Shown here: positions 11,844 to 22,231 of the stretch, in pieces
Numbering within the stretch: the first letter of the stretch is position 1
Layout: the number at the start of each line of letters is the position of its first letter
From: Cololabis saira
Lineage: Eukaryota > Chordata > Actinopteri > Beloniformes > Belonidae
Length of the DNA: 64,000 bases
Direction: 5' to 3'
NCBI RefSeq assembly: GCF_033807715.1
Contig: NC_084590.1
Location: forward strand, 4,335,577-4,399,576
Made by a program: the position numbers and the translations under genes
The notes under the pieces: generated by a model
The model's input: the letters and a program-made list of their open reading frames with translations, nothing else
Databases searched by the model: none
What the model was told of the DNA's origin: nothing

Positions 11844-12926
11844 TTAAAGGTATAGTCTGCAATCGTATTCAAAAACATTTATTGTTATACTGGGTGAAAT
11901 GCTCCTTCCATCCTGAGAGTAGCCAGTGAATAATGTGTTCAGAAAAAGGAAAGAAAAACATCCGACCTCTCTGACAGCTTTAATCCTGTAAAAACTCTGA
12001 CCAATCTGTTTTTTGCGCACAGAGTGGCACGGATTGGTCAGAGGACCAGAGGATTGGCAGGGGGAAAGAACCAATCAGATGCCTTCATTTTAAGTCCCGC
12101 CCATGCCCCCCTCCGTCCCATGCGCGCACTCGTCATGTCGAAAATCTTGCCGGAAAACTTTACACACTCCAGTCACGTTTGCTGAGGAATGGCGCAGAAA
12201 ACGAGAAAACGCAGCCAAAAAAACCACCTCCCCAGTATGGGGGTCCGTGGGGATGGAGGCGTCTCCATCCCGGCGAGGGCGGAGGGTGAGGGCCGGTGAG
12301 GGTGGCGGTGCGCTGCGGTGCTGTGCAGGCTCTGTTGCCACGGCTACGTCGTAGGGTACGTCGTAGGGTACGGCGTAGCCTATGGCTTAGGGTACGCGTG
12401 GGTACGCGTTGGTGTAACGCGGAACCATAAATCAGCCTACAGTGTGTGCTCTGTGTGCTGTTCTAAATTCTCTGTTGTGCTCATTTTGCTGGGACGCCGG
12501 GTCCCTCCGCCGAGACACAACTTTTGCGGTATGCGTTCATTGTGTCTAAAAATGATGCGCAGTGCCCACCCAATCAGAAACGGTACAGGTATTCTGTGAT
12601 ATTTTTTTATATTTATAAAAAAATAAAGGATACCCATAACTTTGATTGGGTGGGCAGGATGCACGTTTGGGTGGACACAGCCCACCCCTGCCCCCCTTAA
12701 AACCGGCCTCGCTTACAGGTGAATGAGACATGGGGTAGTTTTGTTGAAAATGTGCTGTCCAAAATGTCCTGGAAAACTGGACTCCTGCAAATGCGCGTTC
12801 CCCAAAGTTTGTGGGGGCGTGGCTTTGGACGGAGCGCTGACGGGAGGGGGAGGAGGCGGTGGGACTTAGAGGAGGTGCCACTTTCAAATCTTGCTAGCTC
12901 TCCAACATTACTGACTATACCTTTAA
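11844..12926. mobile_element. TTAA-flanked DNA element with AGGTATAGTC inverted repeats
   Basis: TTAA at 11844-11847 is followed by AGGTATAGTCTG. The right end is CAGTAATG-type sequence whose reverse complement starts AGGTATAGTCAG, followed by TTAA at 12923-12926. The body is 1075 bp, so the element has short inverted termini and a TTAA target duplication, the pattern of piggyBac and Kolobok superfamilies. Open frames inside are short and mutually overlapping with no transposase motif, so it is non-autonomous. A different repeat (tandem GTAGGGTACG units, 12343-12410) may be nested inside. Confidence 0.75.
12343..12415. repeat. Degenerate TACGTCGTAGGG tandem tract
   Basis: Several imperfect copies of a GTACGTCGTAGGG-like unit run into GGTACGCGTGGGTACGCGTTGG. 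It lies inside the TTAA-flanked element and may mark the end of another inserted repeat ending GCGGAACCATAAATCAGCC. Confidence 0.6.
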
Positions 12927-13585
12927 GTATATATAACATGTTCCCTCACTACTGAAGCGGAATACTCCTGTTTCCCCGTTAAATGCTTAGAGCGAGTATG
13001 GCGGAGTTCTGCACACTGTCTCCTGAGTGGGAAACAGCAGAACGCTGAATGTACTGCTGGTGAGAGAACACGCCAGGTTTTCCTCCTCTCCTCACTACAT
13101 GGACAAGTTAGTATCCCGGCCATCAGGCCTCAAACCTTTCAGTTACCACTGAGTGCAGGAAACCTCCCCCGCAGTTTTGAAAAGCGCACAAAGTCACCAC
13201 GTGACTCCGTCCACCATTTTTCTTTGGTGTTCCACGTAACGTAACATCCGCCATTTTCCTTTTGATCCACGTTACATGAAATACCAAATTTTGTTTCTCA
13301 TTCAGCCCAAGGTGAAGTTGTTAGCACTATGAAACAATGGCGGAAGCTCTGGCCGGCGGAGTTAGTTGTGGGCATGATTTCACGCAGCGGAGGCCGACCG
13401 AGGCGTGGTTTGTATTTTGGTTACCTAATGAAAATGCGCAGAATCTGAACGACTCGTAGAAGTCACATGACACTGGATGGCTCATCTGGGCGGGGTGAAC
13501 AGACCCTGCAGAATCTGGTTGCTTTCCTCCTTCTCTGAGTTGGCAGGCTGAGGGGAGACCACTTTATATAGGTCCCCTTTAAGGC
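12927..13585. other. Repeat-like sequence ending TATAGGTCCCCTTTAA
   Basis: The right end (13565-13583) reads TATAGGTCCCCTTTAA, resembling the AGGGGACCTAT terminus of TTAA-targeting fish DNA elements. A matching left terminus was not found, so I list it as a possible truncated element only. No coding motif was seen. Confidence 0.3.
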
Positions 13586-14328
13586 AGGCAGAGAAACATA
13601 TTCCAGATTCTATTTAAATTGAGACTCCATTTTCCTGCTAAATTAGAGATTAACATCACACCAGACAATTTGACTAAATGAACAATCCCCCAAAAAATGA
13701 CGTATAGATTAATCTACCTGATGAGAGAAATAACAGAAATGGTCAACATTAAAATGAAACTTTTCCAGGAACACATTCTGCATTGCTGGATAACAGCAAT
13801 GCAGAATCTTCAGAGACTTCATGCACCTTGTTGGTGATAAAAAAATGTCTGGGTAAAGACCATACCTTGTCCCAGTCTGTATGTGGATACTCTTTATTCC
13901 AAACAGAAATAGATGCAGGTTTACTTACTCCCTTTGAATTAATTCTCTTATACATGTTTTACTAGATTTGATACAGAGAAAGGGGTCAAAACATTAAGTA
14001 GATCAACTCTGGGTCCAGATGAAATGAGAAATTTGCTGCCAGAGGGAACTGCATTAATGACAAAAGCTAATTCTCTTGGTGTACCAGGAATGTTAAACTG
14101 TTCATGAACATCACTGTTGTAAGTGGCTATCCCTATTAAGTAACTTAATAACAATCAGACTACCATTCTCTACCCAGTATTTAAAAAATAGTGACTTGCA
14201 TTTAAAGCAAATGTCTTAATTATTCCAAATGTAATACAAATATGGGGTAAAGTTGTGCTTGTAAACCATAAATCAACAAAGAAGCATTTGCTAATGAAAG
14301 TTGGAGAGCTTAACAGATATTCCATATA
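13586..14328. other. Unrecognised sequence, no gene seen
   Basis: AT-rich DNA with only short frames. Nothing recognisable up to the Tc1 terminus. Confidence 0.4.
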
Positions 14329-14454
14329 CAGTGGAGCAAAAAAGTATTAAGTCAGACACCAGTTGGACAAGTTCTCCCACTTAAAAATATAAGAGAGGCC
14401 TGTCATTTTCATCATAAGTATATCTCAACTATCAGAAACAAAAATCCAGAAAAT

Positions 14455-14832
14455 CCATCCATCCATCCATTATCTATACCCGCTTTATCCTTTGCAGGGT
14501 CACGGGGGTCTGCTGGAGCCTATCCCAGCTCATTTCAGGTGAGAGGCAGGAGTTCACCCTGGACAGGTCACCAGTCCATCGCAGGGACACATATACAGAC
14601 AAACAACCAGACACACTCACACTCACACTTACGGGCAATTTAGAATAATCAATTAACCTAGCATGCATGTTTTTGGACTGTGGGAGGAAACCAGAGTACC
14701 CGGAGGAAACCCACGCAAGCACGGGGAGAACATGCAAACTCCACACAGAAAGACCCTGCTGGGCCTGGGAGTCGAACCGGGGACCTTCTTGCTGTGAGGC
14801 AACAGTGCTAACCACTAAGACACCGTGCTGTC
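14455..14832 (-). mobile_element. tRNA-derived SINE with GGAT tail
   Basis: The 12-bp duplication AATCCAGAAAAT flanks it at 14443-14454 and 14833-14844. On the minus strand the head has an A-box-like TAGTGGTTAGCAC (14803-14817) and a B box GGTTCGACTCC (14768-14778), the RNA polymerase III promoter of tRNA-derived SINEs. The body contains CATGTTCTCCCCGTG and GTTTCCTCC segments and ends in GGAT repeats, seen on the plus strand as CCATCCATCCATCC. This family is abundant in teleosts. It inserted into the Tc1 element. Confidence 0.85.
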
Positions 14833-14859
14833 AATCCAGAAAATTACATTGTCTAATTT

Positions 14860-17143
14860 TTTTTGTTATATAACCTTTGTTATCAATGACAGACGTCAAA
14901 GGTTTTCTGTAAGTCTTGACCAGGTTTTTTACACTGTTGCTGGTATTTTGGTCCGTTCCTCCATGATCTCCTCTAGAGCAGTGATTGGTCCGTTCCTCCA
15001 TGATCTCCTCTAGAGCAGTGATTGGTCCGTTCCTCCATGATCTCCTCTAGAGCAGTGATTGGTCCGTTCCTCCATGATCTCCTCTAGAGCAGTGATTGGT
15101 CCGTTCCTCCATGATCTCCTCTAGAGCAGTGATTGGTCCGTTCCTCCATGATCTCCTCTAGAGCAGTAATTGGTCCGTTCCTCCATGATCTCCTCTAGAG
15201 CAGTGATTGGTCCGTTCCTCCATGATCTCCTCTAGAGCAGTGATTGGTCCGTTCCTCCATGATCTCCTCTAGAGCAGTGATTGGTCCGTTCCTCCATGAT
15301 CTCCTCTAGAGCAGTGATTGGTCCGTTCCTCCATGATCTCCTCTAGAGCAGTGATTGGTCCGTTCCTCCATGATCTCCTCTAGAGCAGTGATTGGTCCGT
15401 TCCTCCATGATCTCCTCTAGAGCAGTGATTGGTCCGTTCCTCCATGCAGATCTCCTCTAGAGCAGTGATTGGTCCGTTCCTCCATGCAGATCTCCTTTAG
15501 AGCAGTGATTGGTCCGTTCCTCCATGATCTCCTCTAGAGCAGTGATTGGTCCGTTCCTCCATGCAGATCTCCTCTAGAGCAGTGATTGGTCCGTTCCTCC
15601 ATGCAGATCTCCTCTAGAGCAGTGATTGGTCCGTTCCTCCATGATCTCCTCTAGAGCAGTGATTGGTCCGTTCCTCCATGCAGATCTCCTCTAGAGCAGT
15701 GATTGGTCCGTTCCTCCATGCAGATCTCCTCTAGAGCAGTGATTGGTCCGTTCCTCCATGATCTCCTCTAGAGTAGTGATTGGTCCATTCCTCCATGATC
15801 TCCTCTAGAGCAGTGATTGGTCCGTTCCTCCATGATCTCCTCTAGAGCAGTGATTGGTCCTTTCCTCCATGATCTCCTCTAGAGCAGTGATTGGTCCGTT
15901 CCTCCATGATCTCCTCTAGAGCAGTGATTGGTCCGTTCCTCCATGATCTCCTCTAGAGCAGTGATTGGTCCGTTCCTCCATGCAGATCTCCTCTAGAGCA
16001 GTGATTGGTCCGTTCCTCCATGATCTCCTCTAGAGCAGTGATTGGTCCGTTCCTCCATGCAGATCTCCTCTAGGGCAGTGATTGGTCCGTTCCTCCATGA
16101 TCTCCTCTAGAGCAGTGATTGGTCCGTTCCTCCATGATCTCCTCTAGAGCAGTGATTGGTCCGTTCCTCCATGATCTCCTCTAGAGCAGTGATTGGTCCG
16201 TTCCTCCATGATCTCCTCTAGAGCAGTGATTGGTCCGTTCCTCCATGATCTCCTCTAGAGCAGTGATTGGTCCGTTCCTCCATGATCTCCTCTAGAGCAG
16301 TGATGTTTTGGGGCTGTCGCTGGGAAACACAGACTTTCAACTCCCTCCAAAGATTTTCTATGGGGTTGAGATCTGAAGACTGGCTAGGCCACTCCAGGAC
16401 CTTGAAATGTTTCTTACGAAGCCACTCCTTCGTTGCCCAGGCAACGAAGCCATGTTTCATCTTCAATTCCCTTGCTGATAGAAGGAGGTTTTCACTCAAA
16501 ATCTTACCATACATGGCCCCATTCATTCTTTCCCTTACACAGATCAGTCGTCCTGGTCCCTTTGCAGAAAAACATCCCTAAAGCATGATGTTTCCACCCC
16601 CATGCTTCACAGTAGGTTTGGTGTTCTATGGATGCAACTCAGCTTTCTTTCTCCTCCAAACACGACAAGTTGTCTTTCCACCAAAAAGTTCTATTTTGGT
16701 TTCATCTGACCATATAACATTCTCCCAGTCCTCTTCTGCATCATCCAAATACTTTCTATCAAACTTCAGACCTGGAAATGTACTGTCTTCAGCAGGAACG
16801 TCTGGCCCTGCAGGATCTGAGTCCCTGATCGTAGTGTGTTACTGATGGTTCCTTTGTTACTCTGGTCCCAGCTCTCTGAAGGTCCTTCACTAGGTCCCCG
16901 TGTGGTTCTGGGATCTTTACTCACCGTTCTTGTGATCCTTTTTATCCCCCGGGGTGAGATCTTGGAGCTCCAGATGGAGGGAGATTATCAGTGTCTTGTA
17001 TGTCTTCCATTTTCTAATAATTGCTCCCACAGTTGATTTCTTCACACCAAGCTGTTATCTATTGCAGATTCAGTCTTCCCAGCCTGGTGCAGGGCTACAA
17101 TTTAGTTTCTCACGTCCTTTGACAGCTCTTTGGTCTTGGCCAT
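14860..17143 (-). pseudogene. Tc1/mariner transposase pseudogene
   Basis: The reading begins with the ATG at 17143 (MAKTKELSKDVRN) and hits a stop at once; more stops and frameshifts follow. DNA-binding domain remnants lie at about 16850-17143. The catalytic core resumes near 16740 (WENVIWSDETK, second catalytic Asp region). The clearest segment is an open frame at 16218-16526, with [19 protein letters not shown] holding the third catalytic acidic residue. Just downstream, at [11 protein letters not shown], the coding sequence is interrupted by 36 copies of a 37/40-bp repeat, after which the original C-terminus resumes near 14950 as remnants of KIPATV. No functional protein is possible. Confidence 0.85.
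14951..16306. repeat. 37/40-bp minisatellite, 36 copies, inside transposase
   Basis: I counted 36 occurrences of the GTCCGTTCCTCCATG core (a few with single changes). The unit is 37 bp; eight units have an extra CAG after CCATG, making 40 bp. 28 x 37 plus 8 x 40 gives 1356 bp, matching the tract length. From 15432 the order is 40-40-37 repeated three times, a 117-bp higher-order unit. The unit is a piece of the transposase gene, encoding around EEIMEER on the minus strand; since neither 37 nor 40 is a multiple of three, each unit shifts the frame. Confidence 0.97.
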
Positions 17144-17178
17144 AGTGGAGTTTGGAGTGTGACTCTTTGAGGTTGTGG

Positions 17179-17346
17179 ACAGGTGTCTTTTATACTGATA
17201 ATGAGTTAAAACAGGTGTCTTTTATACTGGTAAACAGTTAAAACAGGTGTCTTTTATACTGATAACCAGTTAAAACAGGTGTCTTTTATACTGATAACCA
17301 GTTAAAACAGGTGTCTTTTATACTGATAACCAGTTAAAACAGGTGC
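17179..17346. repeat. 32-bp tandem repeat, five copies
   Basis: Units start ACAGGTGTCTTTTATACTGA and repeat every 32 bp with few changes, ending in a diverged copy at about 17340. The Tc1 relative at 25.9 kb has a single copy (ACACCTGTTTTAACTCGTTA on the opposite strand), so this copy expanded locally upstream of the transposase start. Confidence 0.95.
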
Positions 17347-17500
17347 CATTAATACAGGAAACGAGTGGAGAGAGCCTCTTAAAAAAGAAGTTACAGGTCT
17401 GTGAAAGGCAGAAATCTTGCTTGTTTGTAGGGGACCAAATACTTATTTTACCGAGGAATTTACAAATTAATTCAGTAAAAATTCTACATTTTACATTCTA

Positions 17501-17625
17501 CAATTCTACACCAATCATGAGCAGCTAAGGTACTGGAGTTAAGATAAATAAAATAAAAGAAAGGAAAAGAACCTTATAGATTTCAGTTTATACCTATCAT
17601 GTGTATTGAGTTCTATACTTGGATG

Positions 17626-17668
<43 letters not shown>

Positions 17669-17820
17669 TATATCTTAAAGAATACACATTAGGCATCGGG
17701 TTACATTGGCCTAGTACGAACCTAGTATCTTAGAACCTAGTTACCTAGTACGAACAACAACAGAATAGTTCACCCACGGTGTTGAACTGGAGACATACAC
17801 TTTTTTTTAAAGAATGGGAA
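17501..17820. other. AT-rich spacer with (TA)n microsatellite
   Basis: Contains TA repeats at 17632-17663 and short repeats of CCTAGTACGAAC / GAACCTAGT near 17710-17752. No gene or element end recognised. Confidence 0.6.
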
Positions 17821-18399
17821 ATCACATTGAAGGTTTGTTAACGCGGACGTAATTCAGGCCACCATGAGAAGATAAGGGGGAAGGGGGGCGCGTGAATTGC
17901 CCATGATTTGCGGGCGTAGTAGGGACCACCATAAGAACGTTAAAGGAGGAAGGGGGGCGTGTAATTCGCCCGTGATTGCCCGGCGGCCGCTCCGAGGCGG
18001 GACACCTGGGGCGGACGGGCGGACGGGCAGACTCGGACTCGCTACCGAGAAGAAGACGCTGCTCCAAGGGGGGCACGAAGACGGGGAGGAACCGCCCGAC
18101 CGAGCAGCAGCCGACACGTGCCGACACAGCCGACACTTCGGCTGCCACTCGCTTGGTCGGCGGGCTCCGTCGTTGAAGGATTGTAGATGCGTGGGCTGAC
18201 GTGTCTGTTGGGCTGTTGTTCGGGCTTTTGCAAAAGCCGGCATCATTTCCGAGGGGCCGCACGGCAGGAAAGTGACTCGGCTGCTCAGCAGCCAGAGAGC
18301 TGCGGGCTCTGCCCGTCGCAGCCGCAGCAGTTCTCCCGGTCTCGGAGGATGAAGATTTCGATGGTTTGATTAATGTAATCATTTAAATAAAGTAAAATC
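17821..18399. other. GC-rich segment with a ~63-bp tandem duplication
   Basis: Two imperfect copies of a GACCACCAT...GGAAGGGGGGCG...GCCCATGATT unit lie at about 17859-17920 and 17926-17985. Long frames run on both strands, the longest 186 codons on the minus strand (17822-18382), but composition alone can explain them and I recognise no domain. I leave it uncalled. Confidence 0.4.
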
Positions 18400-18628
18400 A
18401 AACTAAGTTTTGCTCCCGCTTTATTTTTAATTTATTTTTTTTCGCTCTATTTGTGTGTGTTGTGCGCGCGCGAGTGTGTGTTGTTGTAAGGCGGCGCTCC
18501 ATGTGTGTGTAGACGGCGCCTTTTCGGTAAGTGCGCAGTGTGTGTGTTTTAAATACAGAAATGACACACAAAACTGAGGGTGCGCCTTTCCACACGGCGC
18601 GCCGAATGGTCGCGAAAATACGGTAATT
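18400..18628 (-). mobile_element. Teleost MITE end (TACCGTATTTTCGCGACC)
   Basis: Read on the minus strand it starts TACCGTATTTTCGCGACCAT, continues with GGCGCGCC and GGCGCACCCTCAG, then CACACACA-rich sequence. I recognise this as an abundant fish repeat, probably an hAT-type non-autonomous element. Another element with a related TACTGTATTTTCC start is at 62424. No opposite end was identified. Confidence 0.5.
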
Positions 18629-18629
18629 G

Positions 18630-19329
18630 GCTAAAATGTCTGGGTCAAGAGAGGGTTTTTTAGGTAAAGGTTTAATTACTGCAACTTTAAAAACCTGTGG
18701 CACATATCCTAAGTTTAGAGATAAGATGATCTGGTCCAGTATTGTTGCACCAATAAGATAAAAAGCATTTTTGAGAGTCTAACAAACACGTGGATGATTT
18801 AGCTCTATTGACAACTGAGGTCAGCTCAGGGATTAAAGCAGTCTTGAGTCAAGTCAGAGCCAAAGGAAGTTGCTAAAGCTGAAGAAATGCCTACAGCCGC
18901 TACCGGTTTGGCCCGGTTGATTTCTTCTTTAATTTCGATGATTTTACTGTTAAAGAAGCTCATAAAGTCTTCACTACTGAGAGCTGCAGGAATGCATGAC
19001 TCAACAGAGTTGTGACTCTTTGTCATCCTGGCTACACGTCAGACTAACAAGAGTACCACTCCCTATCAATTTTATGCACTTTTTGTTTCAGCATGCGGAT
19101 ATGCAAATTGTACCAGGGATTAAGCTCCTATGGTTAGAGACCCTCTTTTCTCAAAGGAGCAACTGCATCTAAAGCTGAGTGCAGCAAATCTTCAGTGTTA
19201 TTGACAAGGATATCAACATCTGCACAGGAGTCCCTGTTTCACCATGTTCCACAGTAAGATGATGGCCTCCCTAAATTTAGAAATAGCTTCATTGGATAAA
19301 CATTTCCTAAAGTAATACCTCCTTTTTTG
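18630..19329 (-). pseudogene. L2-type LINE fragment: linker and start of reverse transcriptase
   Basis: Minus-strand frames give SSEDFMSFFNSKIIEI (about 18940-18990) and then, further downstream, VFKVAVIKPLPKKPSLDPDI and LANYR (18620-18700), which match the region between endonuclease and reverse transcriptase and the beginning of the RT domain in L2-clade fish LINEs. Frames are broken by stops. The endonuclease of the same LINE type lies at 22913-23427 in the same orientation, so both pieces may be one insertion later split by the gypsy element and the Harbinger-like element. Confidence 0.7.
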
Positions 19330-19334
19330 CACTT

Positions 19335-19540
19335 TGTTGTGTCCGCCACCAGGTGGCAGAGTATGCCCAAGAGTGGCAGGTTGAAAAAGGGCTAAATAAA
19401 GTACGTAGAAGAAGTGTGCAGGAGAAGATACCACGTTAAGCCGCGTATAGTTGGTGTGTTAGCCGGGTTGCTAATAAAGCTTTTGAAAAGAGTTCTGCCT
19501 CAGTGCTTATTCTATTTAATACCACCTCCTACACATAAAA
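19335..19540 (+). repeat. Gypsy 5' LTR
   Basis: Begins TGTTGTGTCCGCCACCAGG and ends ACACATAAAA. CTAATAAAGC (19470-19480) contains a polyadenylation-type AATAAA and lies in the part shared with the 3' LTR copy. No clear TATA box. Confidence 0.85.
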
Positions 19541-19550
19541 ATTGGCGACA

Positions 19551-19990
19551 ATGTCTGTACCTATGCCTGCACCATTCCTGCCCTGCAGCGGAGAGCCGAG
19601 AGTATATGGCGGCACTGAGGGAATTATCGGCTACGTGTGCTTATGTTACCATGGAAGACGAGATGCTGAGGGATCAGCTCGTTGAAAAGGCTTATGCACC
19701 AGCAGTATGTGAGAGACTCTTGATGGAACGACCCTGACTCTGGACTCTGCCATTGCACTTGCAAGTCAGGTCGAGCTGTGCATGCGGTTGCCGTGACATC
19801 GGAGAGGAGAAAAACACTCTACTAGAAATAGCCAGACACAGAGATCGCAGCAAGCGCAACGCACCTGCTACAGATGTGGATCAACTACTCATCTGGCTAA
19901 TGCCACCCAGTGCCCAGCAACCAAATTGAAATGTACCACATGTGGTAAGACTGGACATTTTTCTAAAGTTTGCTGCTCAGCTAAACAAGT
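19551..19990 (+). pseudogene. Gypsy gag pseudogene with zinc knuckles
   Basis: The start ATGTCTGTACCTATGCC is followed by a deletion or frameshift, since the next homologous piece (ATCAYVTMEDEMLRDQLV-like, 19600-19737) is in another frame and ends in a stop. A third frame from 19863 encodes a CYRCG...C knuckle and a second, perfect CX2CX4HX4C knuckle (CTTCGKTGHFSKVC), the RNA-binding signature of nucleocapsid. Three frames in under 450 bp show that gag is dead. The product would package element RNA in a virus-like particle. Confidence 0.8.
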
Positions 19991-22025
19991 GGGAAAGGTT
20001 CTTGCCGGAAGTGGTTGTACTCATGATGAGCTCAGACCACGCTAATGCTGCTGACAGGATACATTGCAAAGTGCATATTGTCACTGCTTCAGGAGAGGCT
20101 GCAAATTGTGAACTGCTGGTGGATACAGGCTCCTCAGTCTCCATCATACCACAGACTGTATACCATAGACATTTCTCTGCATGCACCCTTACACGCCCTA
20201 AAGTTCAGCTCGTCACCTACTTAAAAGAGCCTATCCCAGTGCTTGGATGCTTGCAAGCTACTATTTCCCTGGACTCCATTACTGCTACTGCTTCTCTCTT
20301 TGTGGTGCAAGGAGGCTGCTCTCCTCTGCTAGGGATGGACCTGATCAGGGTTCTGAACTGGACATTCAGACCTCACGAACTCAACCATATTGCATCTTGC
20401 CCAGCCTTCACCTATGGCACCTGTGATGGAAACTACAACTTCTCCTCCAACATTTGGCTGTGTCACAGGATTTATTCACAAAGTGAAGGTACGTGAAGAC
20501 GCTGTACCTGTGCAACAAAAACTACGGCGACTCCCCTTCGCTGTGCATCAAGCTGTTTCTGATGAACTTGACATGATGCTGAAGGGAGGCATAATCGAGC
20601 GGATTGACGTATCACCCTGGATTTCCCCAATAGTGGTGACAACAAGGAAGGTTGGCAGAATATGACTGTGCACTGATCTACTGGAACCGAACAAGGCCAT
20701 TGTTGCTGACAGCCACCCGCTGCCCCACATTGAGGAGCTTTTGAGTGAGCTCAGGGGTGTTTCAGTCTTCTTTACTATAGACTTGGAATCAGCATACCAT
20801 CAACTACCACTACATGAAGACAGTCGTGACCTGACAGCCTTTATTACTCACAAAGGACTCTTTCGCTACTGTCATGTCCCCTAAGGCTTGGCCTCTGCTC
20901 CATCTACGTTCCAAAAGATGACGGAAACAGTGCTAAAAGATCTGCCTGGAGTACGCAACTATCTCGACGACGTCATCGTTACCGGATCTTCCCAGGAGGA
21001 GCATGACGGGAACCTGTGTGCAGTCCTGCAGCGCCTGACTGATGCAGGCCTGAAGATGAACATGCAGAAATGTTCATTCAGACAGTCCAGTCTCAGATTT
21101 TTGGGACATATCATTTCCAAGGACGGAATTCTGCCAGACACAGATCACATCACAGCCATCCGCAATGCCCCAGCTCCACACGACCTCATCTCACTTCTGT
21201 CTTAACTGGGACTGATTTCTTGGTACAGTAAGTTCCTGCCAAGTTTTGCAACAGTCGTAGAGCCGATGAGAATGTTGTTGAGAGATGCTACAGACTCTGA
21301 CTTTAAATGGACTGCAGACGCAGGTCACAGTTTTCACGAACTGAAAAAGTTGCTTCTGGACAGTCCAGTGCTGGCACTATTTGACCCATCTCTGCTTGTT
21401 TTTGTGACAATGAATGCTTCAGATTACGGACTGGGTGCTGTGCTGACCCAAACACACCCAGATAAGAAGCCTCACTGCTGCAGAAAGGAAATATTGAAAG
21501 TGGAAAAAGAGGCACTGGCATGCGTGTGGGCTGTCAAGAAGTGGAGATCGTATCTCTGCAGACGGCGCTTCAATCTGAGAACTGACCATCAGGCATTGAC
21601 CACCCTGCTTGCCATCAAGGGAATTGGCCGGGCAGGCATGAGAGTGGCAAGGTGGTCAGCTCGGTTGCTCTGTTTCACCTACGACGTTGGGTACAAACCT
21701 GGCTCACAGAGCCAGACTGCAGACTGCCTATCACGTCTGCCACTCCCTACTGATACAGCTGAGGTGGATGAACCGGAGATGTTGGCGTGCGTGCTACCAG
21801 CCCTGTCTGTGAGTGACTTCACTTCCTCTTCGGCGCAGTGTGCTGAACTCACTCTCCTACGTGCTCAGATGGAAAAGGGCTGGCCTAAATGCAAGAAGGA
21901 CGTGGATCCTGCTGTAGAACCATATTTCCTGATCCGTCATGAACTCTCTCCATCTGACAGCCTAGTTAGGAGAGGTGAACACCGATACATTGTTCCTGTT
22001 TCCCTGCACAGTACTGTGGTTCAGT
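19991..22025 (+). pseudogene. Gypsy pol pseudogene: protease, RT, RNase H
   Basis: Protease: LLVDTGSSVSIIP with the catalytic DTG at 20122-20130. RT: begins about 20470 in a different frame, with GGIIERIDVSPWISP, FFTIDLESAYHQLP and the catalytic YLDD box at 20960-20971. RNase H: from about 21330, with NASDYGLGAVL, VEKEALACVWAV and RTDHQALTTL. Stops in the RT frame are at 20663-20665, 20882-20884 and 21203-21205, and a block before VEKEAL is deleted. The frame ends near HRYIVPVSLHSTVV where integrase should start but is fused to LTR sequence. It cannot function. Confidence 0.88.
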
Positions 22026-22152
22026 GTGTGCAGGAAAAGATACCACGTTAAGCTGCGTATAGTCGGTGTGTTAGCCGGGTTGCTAATAAAGCAGTTGAAA
22101 AGATTTCTGCCTCGGTGCTTATTCTATTTAATACCACCTCCTACACATAACA
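22026..22152 (+). repeat. Gypsy partial 3' LTR
   Basis: Matches the last 127 bp of the 5' LTR from GTGTGCAGGA onward. The same ten bases lie at 19414-19423 in the 5' LTR and sit exactly at the junction with pol, suggesting deletion at short homology. Confidence 0.85.
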
Positions 22153-22231
22153 CACTTTATTTAAAACATTTTAATTTAACATTTCAACTTTAGTGGCCGG
22201 ATCGAAGGGAGTTTTTCAGGTGACAGTGAGT

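Larger units (their letters stand above)
14329..17500 (-). mobile_element. Decayed Tc1/mariner element, expanded by insertions
   Basis: After TA (14327-14328) the terminus CAGTGGAGCAAAAAAGTATT matches a well-known fish Tc1-type inverted repeat; 25000 starts with the close relative CAGCGGGGCAAAAAAGTATG. The transposase runs on the minus strand. A relic of the promoter side (ACCAAATACTTATTTTACCG) is near 17430-17450, but the second inverted repeat is not intact. The element, normally about 1.5 kb, is inflated by a SINE (14455-14832) and a 1.36-kb minisatellite (14951-16306). Confidence 0.85.
19335..22152 (+). mobile_element. Decayed, internally deleted Ty3/gypsy retrotransposon
   Basis: A 5' LTR (19335-19540) and a partial 3' LTR (22026-22152) share over 100 bp of near-identical sequence. 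The outer ends are TGTTGTGT and ACATAACA, near inverted repeats, and CACTT flanks both sides (19330-19334, 22153-22157), a 5-bp target duplication. TTGGCGACAATG follows the 5' LTR as a candidate primer-binding site. Gag, protease, RT and RNase H remnants follow in gypsy order. Integrase and the first part of the 3' LTR are missing. It has inserted into or next to an L2-type LINE. Confidence 0.9.

Noticed and set aside
12103..12354. Overlapping 83-codon frames on both strands as a gene
   Set aside because: They lie inside the TTAA-flanked element, overlap each other antisense, and have no domain.
14951..16306. CRISPR-like array of 37-bp repeats
   Set aside because: Repeats are directly adjacent with no unique spacers, lie in a Tc1 transposase in a fish genome, and are a minisatellite.
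17822..18382. 186-codon frame as a possible host gene
   Set aside because: GC-rich sequence has overlapping frames on both strands, no domain is recognisable, and there are tandem duplications inside it.
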